Shown: positions 24,033 to 32,650 of the stretch, in pieces | How positions within the stretch are numbered: position 1 is the first letter of the stretch | Layout: every line of letters begins with the position of its first letter | Notes under the pieces: model-generated | Databases searched by the model: none | What the model was told of the DNA's origin: nothing | What the model saw: the letters and a program-made list of their open reading frames with translations, nothing else | Made by a program: the position numbers and the translations under genes | Assembly (NCBI GenBank): GCA_002897615.1 | Contig: BDTX01000027.1 | Coordinates: 1-47,987 of the forward strand | From: a bacterium BMS3Bbin14 | GTDB taxonomy: Bacteria > Desulfobacterota > Desulfobulbia > Desulfobulbales > Desulfobulbaceae | Length of the DNA stretch: 47,987 bases | Direction: 5' to 3'

Positions 24033-24977
24033 CTACCCTATATCGGGATCCCGGCGGCAGAGCCTGCCAAAACCACCGGGAATTGTCCCGGACGCCCAGA
24101 AAACCCGGGCCTGTTTATAATCGACAAACCAGTACCCGCCGGGTTTACGCGTGGCCGCGACAAAGATAAATGGCTGGTAAGGGGAAAAGCAGCGGTGCAG
24201 ATACTGGCCATGTTCATTTTTTGTCCGTTCCATGAGGGACAGGGCCTCGGCCATGGTGGGCAGACGCCAGCCTGAATGGCCGGCGAATTTCGTGTCATTC
24301 AGACCGGCGGCCTCCCGGCGCAGCATCCGGTGGCTCATGATATCAGAACCATCCCGCTGCCACATGAGGCCGGTCGTCCGGTCACTCACCGTCAGGTTGT
24401 CACCGTTATCCACCAGGCAGTTAACAAAGTTGCCGGATTTATTGTGGTCCCGGTCGAAAAAATTATACTCGACGGCCAGCGCGGCTACATCCGCCTCGCT
24501 CATCTCCGCCGGCCGATCGGGCAAAGAAATCAGGGAGACTGCCGGACCCGGCTCATCCCGGCCCGGCAGGCCGGTTTTCCCGCCCACCTCTCGCCGCTCC
24601 GCCTCCAGAGGCACAACCATTGAGTCGTCATCGCCGTCAAAGACATTGGCGATCAGCCATTCTTTCAGGACACCATCAATGGCGAAACTTTTTTCAAACG
24701 AGGAGACCTTGCCCTGGCTGTCCACACAGCGCTGAATTTTGTCCCTGGGCGCCAGGATTTCGGCCACAATCCGGGCATGCTTAATGCCTCGCTCCATGAG
24801 GCACAATTTGGGCTCCTTCCCCCAATTGTCAACAAAAAAATAGTAGAACCGTTCGGATTTGCTGCGGATTCGTTCCGTCCCTCCCCAACTTTCAAACGTG
24901 CCGAACGTATAATCCGGCGTCATCTCCCAGTCTATTGTCGGGGTCCCGGCAAGATCCAGCTTTGAAAACAGTCCCAT
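24033..24977 (-). CDS. DUF1566 domain protein
   Basis: The C-terminal half carries the DUF1566 (Lcl C-terminal-like) pattern: DRTTGLMWQRDGS, then GHSGWRLPTMAEALSLME, and a closing GGFGRLCRR. This fold is common in Desulfobacterota and often serves as a sugar- or surface-related lectin-like module, with no fixed function. The N-terminal half (MGLFSKLDLAG, TFGTFESWGG) is not recognised. There is no signal peptide, so it appears cytoplasmic. The ATG at 24975-24977 follows GGAGG at ideal spacing and is preferred over an upstream GTG. It is divergent from glgX. Confidence 0.8.
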   Translation of the reverse strand: MGLFSKLDLAGTPTIDWEMTPDYTFGTFESWGGTERIRSKSERFYYFFVDNWGKEPKLCLMERGIKHARIVAEILAPRDKIQRCVDSQGKVSSFEKSFAIDGVLKEWLIANVFDGDDDSMVVPLEAERREVGGKTGLPGRDEPGPAVSLISLPDRPAEMSEADVAALAVEYNFFDRDHNKSGNFVNCLVDNGDNLTVSDRTTGLMWQRDGSDIMSHRMLRREAAGLNDTKFAGHSGWRLPTMAEALSLMERTKNEHGQYLHRCFSPYQPFIFVAATRKPGGYWFVDYKQARVFWASGTIPGGFGRLCRRDPDIG

Positions 24978-25084
24978 AACGTCCTCCACAAAAGCTTTGC
25001 AAAATAGAAAAACAGAGTAGAATGTCCTCGAATGATTTCGAGCCCTTTTCTCTATTTATAAATAATAATTATTATCAAGTCAAG

Positions 25085-27229
25085 ATGAAATCGAACATTA
25101 CAGTCCAATCCGGCGAGCCTCTGCCCCTTGGGGCGACGCTGACCGCGAAGGGCATTAATTTTGCCATTTTTTCCCGTCATGCCACGGCCGTCTCCCTGGT
25201 CCTCGAAATCCCCGGCCGGAAGCCGGGCCGTAAAAAAAGGTGGCAGCAGGAACTTTCTCTCGACCCCTTGACTAACAAAACCGGTGACATCTGGCATATT
25301 CTCGTAACCGGGCTGCCCCCAAAAACCAGGTACGGCTATCGGCTGTCAGGCCCGTTCCAGCCAAAGACCACGGGACACCGCTACAATGACCGCCTTATCC
25401 TGACCGATCCCTATGCCAGGGCTCTGAGTTCTTCCGCCTGGAATCACGGTAAAAAATATCTTGGCGGGCGGCCCTGCTGCCTCGTTGACGAAAAAAGCTA
25501 CGACTGGGAGGGGGACCGCCCCCTGGCCACGCCGCTCAATGATACGATTATATACGAGATGCACGTTCGCGGTTTCACCCGTCATCCGTCATCGGCAGTA
25601 CGGCAGCCGGGAATCTTCGCCGGCATCACTGAAAAGATCCCCTATCTCCGGGAACTGGGGATCACTGCTGTCGAATTGATGCCGGTCATGGAATTCAATG
25701 AAAATGAAGTGGTTTTTAAGAATCCCTTCACCGGCGAGCGGTTAAAAAATTACTGGGGCTACAGTCCGCTTTCATTCTTTGCCCCCAAGGCCGGATACTG
25801 CGGCAGCCGGGGCAACCAGATCAATGAATTTCGGGACATGGTCAAGGCCCTGCACCGGGCGGGGATCGAGGTCATTCTCGACATTGTCTTCAACCATACG
25901 GCCGAAGGCGGCGCCGACGGGCCGACCCTCAATTTCCGGGGCATCGACAACACCATCTACTACCTGCTTGACCCCCTGACCAGGGACTATCTGAATTTTT
26001 CCGGCTGCGGCAATACCTGCAACTGCAACCATCCCATTGTCCGGACCCTGATCATGGATGCGCTGCACTGGTGGGTCGTGGAAATGCACGTCGACGGTTT
26101 CCGCTTTGACCTGGCTTCGATCCTGGGACGCGACCAGAACGGCAAGGTGCTCTCCAACCCCCCGGTCGTCGAGCAGATTGCCGAAGACCCGGTCCTGGCC
26201 GGATGCAAAATCATTGCCGAGGCCTGGGACGCCGCCGGTCTCTACCAGGTGGGCAGCTTCTCGACCCATCGCCGCTGGGCGGAATGGAACAGCCGCTTCC
26301 GCGACGATGTCCGTGCTTTTTTCTGCGGCTATCCGGGCAAGGTCCCGGCCCTGGCCACCCGTATTGCCGGCAGCTCGGATCTCTACGAGCATGGCGGCCG
26401 CAGTCCGGGCAATTCGATCAACTTCATCACCAGTCATGACGGTTTCACGCTGTATGACCTGGTGAGCTACGAGCAGAAACACAACCTGGAAAACGGTGAG
26501 GACAACCGGGACGGCGAAAACAACAATATCAGCTGGAACAGCGGCGTCGAAGGAGAAACCGATGACCCGGCGATCATGACTCTCCGGGCGCGGCGCCTCC
26601 GGAGCCTGGCGGTGGTCCTGTTTCTGTCCCAGGGAACCCCCATGCTGGTCGCCGGTGACGAATTCGGGCGCAGTCAGCGCGGTAACAACAATGCCTGGTG
26701 CCAGGACAACGACATCAGCTGGCTCAACTGGGAACTGGCCCGTAAAAACGCCGACCAGCTCCGTTTCTTCCGCAAACTCATCCGGCTGCGCCGCGAGCAT
26801 CCGGTCTTCCGGCGGGTTGATTTTTTTGCCGCCCCGCACCCGAAAAAAAGCCGGTCCCAATACCAGGAAATTATCTGGCAGGGCCTGAAACCGGGCAAAA
26901 AGGACTGGTCGGACGAAGGCCGGGCCCTGGCCTTCACCCTCAACGGCTCCGCCCTTGACGAGGGCGAGGATGATGATTTTTTTATCATGCTGAACGGCAG
27001 CCGGGACCAAGACAAGACCTTCACCGTGCCCAAGCCGCCCCCTCCTCACAGCCGGCGCATCTGGAAAAAAATTATCGACACCGGGGCCGGGCCGCCGGCT
27101 GACATCACCGACCAGGAGCAAGGCGAAACCATTGCCGCCCGCGCCCAAATCACTGTCGCACCCATGGCCTGCGTGGCTCTCCAGTCCATATCCCGCCGCC
27201 CCCCGGAGGCAGGTTCGCGCAAAAAATAA
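25085..27229 (+). CDS. glgX: glycogen debranching enzyme (isoamylase type)
   Basis: GlgX hydrolyses alpha-1,6 branches of limit dextrins during glycogen breakdown. An N-terminal CBM48 domain (PLGATLTAKGINFAIFS) leads into the GH13 barrel: VILDIVFNHTAEG, the catalytic Asp in DGFRFDLAS, the catalytic Glu in IIAEAWDAAG and FITSHDGFTLYDLVSY. GDEFGRSQRGNNNAWCQDN is typical of isoamylase/GlgX. The ATG at 25085 matches the usual N-terminus a few residues before the CBM48; an in-frame ATG at 25022 would add 21 residues from an AT-rich stretch that looks like promoter DNA. No other glycogen gene is adjacent. Confidence 0.92.
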   Translation: MKSNITVQSGEPLPLGATLTAKGINFAIFSRHATAVSLVLEIPGRKPGRKKRWQQELSLDPLTNKTGDIWHILVTGLPPKTRYGYRLSGPFQPKTTGHRYNDRLILTDPYARALSSSAWNHGKKYLGGRPCCLVDEKSYDWEGDRPLATPLNDTIIYEMHVRGFTRHPSSAVRQPGIFAGITEKIPYLRELGITAVELMPVMEFNENEVVFKNPFTGERLKNYWGYSPLSFFAPKAGYCGSRGNQINEFRDMVKALHRAGIEVILDIVFNHTAEGGADGPTLNFRGIDNTIYYLLDPLTRDYLNFSGCGNTCNCNHPIVRTLIMDALHWWVVEMHVDGFRFDLASILGRDQNGKVLSNPPVVEQIAEDPVLAGCKIIAEAWDAAGLYQVGSFSTHRRWAEWNSRFRDDVRAFFCGYPGKVPALATRIAGSSDLYEHGGRSPGNSINFITSHDGFTLYDLVSYEQKHNLENGEDNRDGENNNISWNSGVEGETDDPAIMTLRARRLRSLAVVLFLSQGTPMLVAGDEFGRSQRGNNNAWCQDNDISWLNWELARKNADQLRFFRKLIRLRREHPVFRRVDFFAAPHPKKSRSQYQEIIWQGLKPGKKDWSDEGRALAFTLNGSALDEGEDDDFFIMLNGSRDQDKTFTVPKPPPPHSRRIWKKIIDTGAGPPADITDQEQGETIAARAQITVAPMACVALQSISRRPPEAGSRKK

Positions 27230-27253
27230 CTCCCGGCGCGCCATGTCGATTTC

Positions 27254-27282
27254 TTGACACGGGACGAGCGACCTTTTATATA
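27254..27282 (+). promoter_or_regulatory. sigma-70-type promoter of the OB-fold lipoprotein gene
   Basis: TTGACA (27254-27259) and TATATA (27277-27282) are separated by 17 bp, and a second TATAAT follows at 27285. It lies 66 bp before the start codon. Confidence 0.65.
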
Positions 27283-27347
27283 AGTATAATGAAAATTTGT
27301 TCGCAGTCTTTTTTCCCTTATTGATTTTTTCTTATGGAGAATACCCT

Positions 27348-28229
27348 ATGATGCGCTTTCGCACCCAGATTATCATCGTTGCCCTGTTCCTGCTGTTCGG
27401 TGGAACAACCGGTTGCAAATCAGCCAACCAGCCCGAGAAAACACCGGCCCAAAATAAAACCGTAACGACCAAGGCCGAAATGGTCCCCGCCCCGGCTCAG
27501 GCCGAAACCGCCCAGAGTGCCGCGGGCTTGACCATTAAGGGCAAGGTGATGGACACCATCAATGCCGGGGCCTACACCTACCTGCAAGTCAAAGCGGCGC
27601 AGGGACCGGTCTGGATCGCCATTCCCAAGGCCAAGGTGGAGAAAGGCCAGGAAGTGACCGTGCAGAACGGCATGGAAATGAAAAATTTTAAATCCAGGAT
27701 CCTGAAACGGACCTTTGCTTCCATTATTTTCGCCAGCGGCATCGGCAATCATACGGCCGGCAATATGCAGCAGTCAGGCGGCTCTCATGTTGCAGCCAAA
27801 GGCGGTAACGGCTTTGCCAAGGCCCTGGAGTCGGAAACGGATCAGTCAACCGCCGCCGCCTCTGATGCTTCGGGCGGCAGCCTGGCCGCTATCGTTCCTT
27901 CCGCCAATGTCAAGGTGCAGAAGGCCGAAGGTGCCAACGGCTATACCATCGGTGAACTCTTTGCCAAAAGAAAGGAACTGAACAACAAGGAAGTCAGGGT
28001 CCGGGGCAAGGTCATGAAGGTTTCCAGGATGATTATGGGCAAGAACTGGGTCCACATCCAGGACGGCACCGGCGATGCACTCAAAAACACCCATGAACTG
28101 GTGGTCACCACCATGGCGGTTCCGAAGACGGGTTCCGTTGTTCTGGTCGAGGGCGTTTTGCACACTGACCGTGACTTTGGCGCCGGCTATCGCTATGATG
28201 CGATTATCGAGGATGCCAAAATAAAGTAA
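27348..28229 (+). CDS. lipoprotein with two NrfJ-like OB-fold domains
   Basis: The protein has a signal sequence with a lipobox-like end (LLFGGTTGC), so it is probably a lipoprotein. Residues 55-140 (IKGKVMDTINAGAYTYLQVK to KRTFASIIFASGI) resemble the NrfJ-like domain found near multihaem nitrite reductases. A second, related domain fills the C-terminus (RVRGKVMKVSRMIMGKNWVH, LVEGVLHTDRDFGAGYRYD). The linker between them is rich in Ala, Ser and Gly. A role in periplasmic redox-protein assembly is possible but unproven. The start is supported by GGAGA 7 bases upstream of a double ATG; the longer in-frame start at 27297 has no ribosome site. It is followed 23 bp later by panE. Confidence 0.78.
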   Translation: MMRFRTQIIIVALFLLFGGTTGCKSANQPEKTPAQNKTVTTKAEMVPAPAQAETAQSAAGLTIKGKVMDTINAGAYTYLQVKAAQGPVWIAIPKAKVEKGQEVTVQNGMEMKNFKSRILKRTFASIIFASGIGNHTAGNMQQSGGSHVAAKGGNGFAKALESETDQSTAAASDASGGSLAAIVPSANVKVQKAEGANGYTIGELFAKRKELNNKEVRVRGKVMKVSRMIMGKNWVHIQDGTGDALKNTHELVVTTMAVPKTGSVVLVEGVLHTDRDFGAGYRYDAIIEDAKIK

Positions 28230-28252
28230 CCATCCGGTGCTGGAGAGGGTCC

Positions 28253-29236
28253 ATGCGTATCATCATTGTCGGCCCGGGAGCGCTTGGCTCCCTGCTGGCG
28301 GCCCGAATTTTTCTTTTCCTGCGGGAACAGGAAAACAGCGGGGCCGACAATGATGATCATCGTCTCTACCTTCTCGACCACAGAGCGGACCGGGCGCAGC
28401 TGCTCAATGAGCACGGCCTGCGTTTACAAGAAAACGGCCGGACCACCGTCTGCCGTCCGCAGGTTACCGCCGACCCGGAAGTGATCGGTCACTGCGACGT
28501 GCTGTTTCTCTGCGTCAAGGCCCTGGCCGTCGCCTCGGCCCTGGCCGGCATCTCCCCGCTTCTTGCCCCGCAGACCCTGCTGATCGCCATGCAAAACGGG
28601 ATCGGTCACCTGGCCATCCTGGCCAGGTCTCCCTGCAGCACCGCCGCCGGCATCACCTCGGAAGGTGCAACCCTGCTCGAACCGGGCCATGTCCGGCACT
28701 GCGGCTCCGGCATCACCCATCTCGGCCTGCTGCTGGCCGGTCATGATGCGGCCCTGCCGCGTCTGCAGGAAATAACCCGTCTGCTCAATGCCGCGGGGCT
28801 GCCTGCCGAAATAACCCGTCATCCCCTGCGGCACATCTGGGCCAAACTCTTTGTCAATGTGGGCATCAACGCCCTCAGTGCCATTCACCGGCGGACCAAC
28901 GGCCAGCTGCTGACCTCGGAGTCCATCCGGGAGCAGATGCAAAAAGCGGTCAATGAGGCCGTCGTCATTGCCCGGGCACAAGATATCCCGATTGTCGACG
29001 ATCCGGTCACCGCGACCTTCAAGGTCTGCCGGACGACCAGGAACAATGTCTCCTCGATGCTCCAGGACGTCTTACACCAACGGCCGACGGAAATCGATGC
29101 CATTAACGGGGCCGTGGTTGCCGCCGGGGAACAGCTCGGCATCGCCACCCCGGTCAACCGTGAACTGGTCCGACAAATCAAGATGATTGAAGCAACTTAC
29201 GGCAGGTCTGATTCCGGCCAAGGAAACGATTCATGA
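28253..29236 (+). CDS. panE: 2-dehydropantoate 2-reductase
   Basis: The enzyme reduces ketopantoate to pantoate with NADPH in pantothenate and CoA synthesis. A Rossmann start (MRIIIVGPGALGSLLAA) is followed by FLCVKAL and the MQNGIGH motif. The catalytic lysine lies in HIWAKLFVNVGINALSA, and the C-terminal domain has RPTEIDAINGAVV. At 327 residues it is slightly longer than usual because of an insertion (LFLREQENSGADNDD) after the nucleotide-binding helix. The next gene starts in an ATGA overlap with its stop. ApbA/PanE-like ketoacid reductases with other substrates cannot be excluded. Confidence 0.9.
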   Translation: MRIIIVGPGALGSLLAARIFLFLREQENSGADNDDHRLYLLDHRADRAQLLNEHGLRLQENGRTTVCRPQVTADPEVIGHCDVLFLCVKALAVASALAGISPLLAPQTLLIAMQNGIGHLAILARSPCSTAAGITSEGATLLEPGHVRHCGSGITHLGLLLAGHDAALPRLQEITRLLNAAGLPAEITRHPLRHIWAKLFVNVGINALSAIHRRTNGQLLTSESIREQMQKAVNEAVVIARAQDIPIVDDPVTATFKVCRTTRNNVSSMLQDVLHQRPTEIDAINGAVVAAGEQLGIATPVNRELVRQIKMIEATYGRSDSGQGNDS

Positions 29237-29826
29237 ACAAAATCGACCCCGCCCGGCTGGGCTTTGACTTTGACGGCGTTGTCGCCGACACGGCCGAGGC
29301 CTTTATCCGCCTGTCCTGCGAAGAGTACGGGGACTGTTCCTTCAGCCTTGCCGACATCACGTCTTTCGAAGTCGAACGCTGCCTGGATATGAATCCGGAA
29401 CTCGTGGAAACAATTTTCGGCCGCATCCTCGTCGACCCGGTCGGCGTCGGCTTGAAACCCATGCCCGGCGCGGTCCGGGTGCTGGAGGAGCTGACCGGCT
29501 ACGCAACCGTTACCCTGGTCACGGCCCGGCCTGATCCCGAACCGATCCGGACCTGGTTCGAATCGCTGACGGATGCCGCAACCAGTGACGGCATCAGGAT
29601 CGTGGCCATGGGCGCCCACGACGACAAACCCCGCCATATCAAGGGGTACGGGATCGAATATTTTATTGATGACCGGGCAGAGACCTGCCTGCAGCTTGAG
29701 CAGGCGGGCATCAACCCCATTGTCTTTTCCCAGCCCTGGAACCGGGGCCGGCATTCGTTCAAATCGGTCGCCAGCTGGCGGGAAATCCGGGCCTTGTGCT
29801 TTGACCGGGAGCAGGCAACACCATGA
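29233..29826 (+). CDS. HAD-superfamily phosphatase-like protein
   Basis: This 197-residue protein has HAD motif I in [15 protein letters not shown], motif II in [11 protein letters not shown] and motif IV in [13 protein letters not shown]. The nucleophile Asp and the general acid two residues on are both present. The helical cap between motifs I and II resembles the 5'-deoxyribonucleotidase (NT5C)-like group; the substrate is unknown. It overlaps panE upstream and the Nudix gene downstream, both as ATGA, so the three are coupled. That linkage suggests nucleotide or metabolite clean-up, which is inference. Confidence 0.82.
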   Translation: MNKIDPARLGFDFDGVVADTAEAFIRLSCEEYGDCSFSLADITSFEVERCLDMNPELVETIFGRILVDPVGVGLKPMPGAVRVLEELTGYATVTLVTARPDPEPIRTWFESLTDAATSDGIRIVAMGAHDDKPRHIKGYGIEYFIDDRAETCLQLEQAGINPIVFSQPWNRGRHSFKSVASWREIRALCFDREQATP

Positions 29827-30287
29827 GGTGCCCAAAATGTCACCAGCCGATACCGGTCTATAAAAACCCGGTACCCACTGTCGATATTATCATTGAAATC
29901 AACGGCGGCATTGTTCTCATTGAACGAAAAAACCCGCCGCACGGCTGGGCCATCCCCGGTGGCTTTGTTGATTACGGCGAGTCGTTTGAGAGGGCGGCGG
30001 TGCGGGAAGCCCTGGAGGAAACCGGGCTGGAGGTGACGCTGGTCCGGCAGTTCCATACCTACTCCGATCCGGCTCGTGACCCGAGGCAGCATACCGCCTC
30101 CACGGTATTTATTGCCAGGGCGAGCGGCAGGCCGCACGGTTCGGACGATGCCGTCCAGGCCCGGATTTTTACCCGCGACACGCTTCCCGACCTGGTCTTT
30201 GACCACCGGAGAATTCTTGACGATTATTTTCAGGAAAAAGAAAAAACAAGTAGGACCGGCGAAAGACCGCCGGGAGGCGCAAAGTAA
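29823..30287 (+). CDS. Nudix hydrolase with N-terminal zinc-ribbon-like motif
   Basis: The Nudix box is complete: it runs from [11 protein letters not shown] to REALEETGL, with the metal-binding REXXEE glutamates. Such enzymes cleave nucleoside diphosphate derivatives. The first residues (MRCPKCHQP) give a half zinc ribbon as in NADH/ADP-ribose-type members, but the second Cys pair is missing. At 154 residues it has normal size. It is the last gene of the panE-HAD-Nudix operon. The C-terminal [16 protein letters not shown] is low-complexity and may be a late extension. Confidence 0.88.
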   Translation: MRCPKCHQPIPVYKNPVPTVDIIIEINGGIVLIERKNPPHGWAIPGGFVDYGESFERAAVREALEETGLEVTLVRQFHTYSDPARDPRQHTASTVFIARASGRPHGSDDAVQARIFTRDTLPDLVFDHRRILDDYFQEKEKTSRTGERPPGGAK

Positions 30288-30304
30288 AGTTATTTTGCTA
30301 AAAC

Positions 30305-30437
30305 GTAAACCGTCACAGGCACCCCATCTTCACGCGGTCACTCCCGCCCGCATAGAGGGACTACCGGAGTCTCCCTTCGGTCGCTTACCTGCGAACGGCA
30401 ACGACTACGTAAATCTGTGGCACCTGTGACGGTTTAC
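30305..30437. repeat. second MITE-like element (repeat 2)
   Basis: GTAAACCGTCACAGGCACC and its inverted partner at 30419-30437 are 19-bp arms with two mismatches, 133 bp end to end. The inside is GC-rich and non-coding. It lies just after the Nudix gene. The arms differ from those of repeat 1. No other copy is seen in this window and no clear target duplication is visible. Confidence 0.55.
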
Positions 30438-30488
30438 AGGTTGGATGTAAGGAATAGCGCAGAGTTTCACACCCTGTGACCAGTTACC

Positions 30489-30650
30489 CTAAAACAGGTA
30501 ACTCAACAAGGCATAGACCATGATCCCCACCCCGAGGGAACTGTATATCAGCAGTCAGGGGATACAGTCACTGCGCGACTTTTTCACGATCAGGGCAAAG
30601 GCGGCGATGCCGGCCAGCAGTGCCACCGCCATAAAGATCAGTTCTTTCAT
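30489..30650 (-). CDS. small two-helix membrane protein with C-x-x-UGA (candidate selenoprotein)
   Basis: The frame starts MKELIFMAVALLAGIAAFAL, one transmembrane helix followed by KKSRSD. It then reads CIP-TGA at 30555-30557 and continues in frame through LLIYSSLGVGIMVYALL, a second helix, to a TAG. Read through, it is 53 residues with a C29-x-x-U32 motif at the membrane face, as in redox-active CxxU selenoproteins. A 5-bp stem with a 7-base loop containing GGGGU lies 14 bases after the TGA. The gene follows typA by 60 bp on the same strand. The start lacks a clear Shine-Dalgarno sequence. A plain 31-residue peptide or a decaying gene are the alternatives. Confidence 0.5.
30524..30540 (-). 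promoter_or_regulatory. SECIS-like hairpin after the UGA of the small membrane ORF
   Basis: On the minus strand TTCCC (30536-30540) pairs with GGGGA (30524-30528, one G-U pair) around the loop TCGGGGT. It starts 14 bases after the TGA, a spacing that fits bacterial SECIS elements. Confidence 0.35.
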
Positions 30651-30710
30651 TTCAGGTCATCATCTATCCATCACCTGGTAACCGACGGCACTGCAGCTGC
30701 AGGGCGGGCG

Positions 30711-32510
30711 TCAGGCCCGTATCTTGGCCCCTTTCCTCTTCCGCAGCCGGATAGCCGACGGGGTGACCTCCATCAGCTCGTCATCATTAATATATGCTAT
30801 ACAATCCTCCAGACTCATGTCAAGGAACGGGGTTAAAATAACCGCCTCGTCCGAACCGGAAGCCCGCATATTGGTCAATTTTTTGCCCTTGGCCGGATTG
30901 ACCACCAGGTCGGCGGGACGGCAATGATCGCCGATAATCTGCCCCCGGTAGACAGGTACGCCGGGGCCGAGAAACAACTTGCCGCGCTCCTGCAGGTTAA
31001 ACAGGGCATAGGCCACGGTGGTACAGGTTTCCTTGGCAATCATCACCCCGTTCTGCCGATGCTGGATCTCGCCGGCATACGGACCCCACTCGGCAAAGAC
31101 ATAGTTCATCACCCCCATCCCCCGGGTATCGGTCATAAACTCGGACCGATAACCGAGCAGGCCGCGGGTCGGCACCTTGAACTTCAAATGGGCTATCCGG
31201 TTTTCCAGCTGCAGGTCAAGGAGAATCCCTTTCAGTTTCCCCAGTTTTTCAATGACCACACCCTGGAACTGTTCATCGACATCAACGGTCAACTCCTCGT
31301 AAGGCTCAATGGTCTTGCCGTCCTGCTCCCGCATGATGACCTGGGGCCGGGTTACCTGGAATTCGTAATTCTCGCGCCGCATTTTTTCGATTAAGATAGA
31401 GAGATGCAGCTCCCCGCGGCCCGATACCCGGAAACCGACCGCGTCGGTCAGCTGTTCCACCTGCAGGGCGACATCGGTAATGATTTCATGATTCAGCCGG
31501 TCTTCGAGATGCCGGGAAGTGACATACTTGCCGTCCTGGCCGGCAAATGGCGAGTCATTAGGGATAAAATTCATCGAGATGGTCGGCGGGTCGATCTCGA
31601 TCAGCGGCAGGGGCCGGGGGTTATCGGGATCAATAAAGGTGACGCCCACGGCCACATCATCCATGCCCGCCACCGCAACGATATCACCGGCCGAGGCGGA
31701 TTCCACCGGCACCTTCCGGTCCCCGCCGAAACAGAAAATCTTGGCGATGCGGACCGGTTTGATCGAGCCGTCGCGCCGGGCTACCGCCACATTGTTATTT
31801 AAACTGATTGTGCCGTTGAGCAGCTTGCCGATGCCCAGGCGGCCCAGGTAAGGCGAGTAGTCAACGGTGTTGACCTGCAGTTGCAGCGGGGCGGCGGGGT
31901 CACCGGATGGCGGCGGGACATGCTTGACAATCATCTCGGAAACAACCACCATGCCGGTTGCGGCCGTAACCGGATCTGTAGATTCCTTGATGGCATAGCC
32001 CTCCTTGGCCGAGGCGTAAACCACCGGGAAATCAAGGACCTCATCAGAGGCGTTCAGCCGGACCAGCAGGTCAAAGACCTGGTCGACGACCCAGTCGCAA
32101 CGCGCGCCTGGTTTATCAATCTTGTTGATCACCACCAGGATGGGCAGGCCCACGGCCAAGGCTTTTTTGACCACGAAAAAGGTCTGGGGCATGGGACCTT
32201 CCTGGGCATCGACCAGGAGCAGCGCCCCATCGGCCATCCGCAGGACCCGCTCCACCTGGCCGCCGAAATCCGCATGGCCCGGGGTATCGATGATGTTGAT
32301 ACGGTAATCGTCGTAGGCGTAGGAACCGTTTTTCGAGGCAATGGTAATACCACGCTCCCGTTCCAGGTCCATGGAGTCCATCAGCCGCTCGGCCACCTGT
32401 TGATTATCGCGGAACATGCCGCTCTGCCTGAAAAGCTGATCCACCATCGTGGTTTTACCGTGGTCAACATGAGCGATGATAGCCACATTCCTGATCTTCT
32501 GCCGATCCAT
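30711..32510 (-). CDS. typA: ribosome-associated GTPase TypA/BipA
   Basis: BipA is a translational GTPase related to EF-G that binds the ribosome and helps 50S assembly, mainly under stress or cold. G1 is [14 protein letters not shown]3 is [11 protein letters not shown] and G4 is [11 protein letters not shown]. Domain III/V segments ([36 protein letters not shown]) and the BipA-specific C-terminus ([16 protein letters not shown]) are all present. At 599 residues it is full length. It stands alone behind the terminator of the helicase gene. Confidence 0.96.
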   Translation of the reverse strand: MDRQKIRNVAIIAHVDHGKTTMVDQLFRQSGMFRDNQQVAERLMDSMDLERERGITIASKNGSYAYDDYRINIIDTPGHADFGGQVERVLRMADGALLLVDAQEGPMPQTFFVVKKALAVGLPILVVINKIDKPGARCDWVVDQVFDLLVRLNASDEVLDFPVVYASAKEGYAIKESTDPVTAATGMVVVSEMIVKHVPPPSGDPAAPLQLQVNTVDYSPYLGRLGIGKLLNGTISLNNNVAVARRDGSIKPVRIAKIFCFGGDRKVPVESASAGDIVAVAGMDDVAVGVTFIDPDNPRPLPLIEIDPPTISMNFIPNDSPFAGQDGKYVTSRHLEDRLNHEIITDVALQVEQLTDAVGFRVSGRGELHLSILIEKMRRENYEFQVTRPQVIMREQDGKTIEPYEELTVDVDEQFQGVVIEKLGKLKGILLDLQLENRIAHLKFKVPTRGLLGYRSEFMTDTRGMGVMNYVFAEWGPYAGEIQHRQNGVMIAKETCTTVAYALFNLQERGKLFLGPGVPVYRGQIIGDHCRPADLVVNPAKGKKLTNMRASGSDEAVILTPFLDMSLEDCIAYINDDELMEVTPSAIRLRKRKGAKIRA

Positions 32511-32532
32511 AACACACCTGAATAGTTACAAA

Positions 32533-32557
32533 TAAAAAAAGTGCGGCAAACCGCACT
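32533..32557 (-). terminator. rho-independent terminator of the helicase gene
   Basis: On the minus strand AGTGCGG-TTTG-CCGCACT is followed by a run of seven T. It lies about 95 bp after the helicase stop and just before typA. Confidence 0.85.
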
Positions 32558-32650
32558 GGAAAAAAGCTGATAAAAATTGATAAAAGATATTTAATATACA
32601 GGCAAGGATGCAAAAAGGCAAGGAGATATTTTGGCAGGCGCCCGGGAGGG

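Noticed and set aside
25772..27244. 490-residue minus-strand open frame over glgX
   Set aside because: The plus strand is a complete GH13 enzyme; the antisense product is Gly/Val/Asp-rich with no domain.
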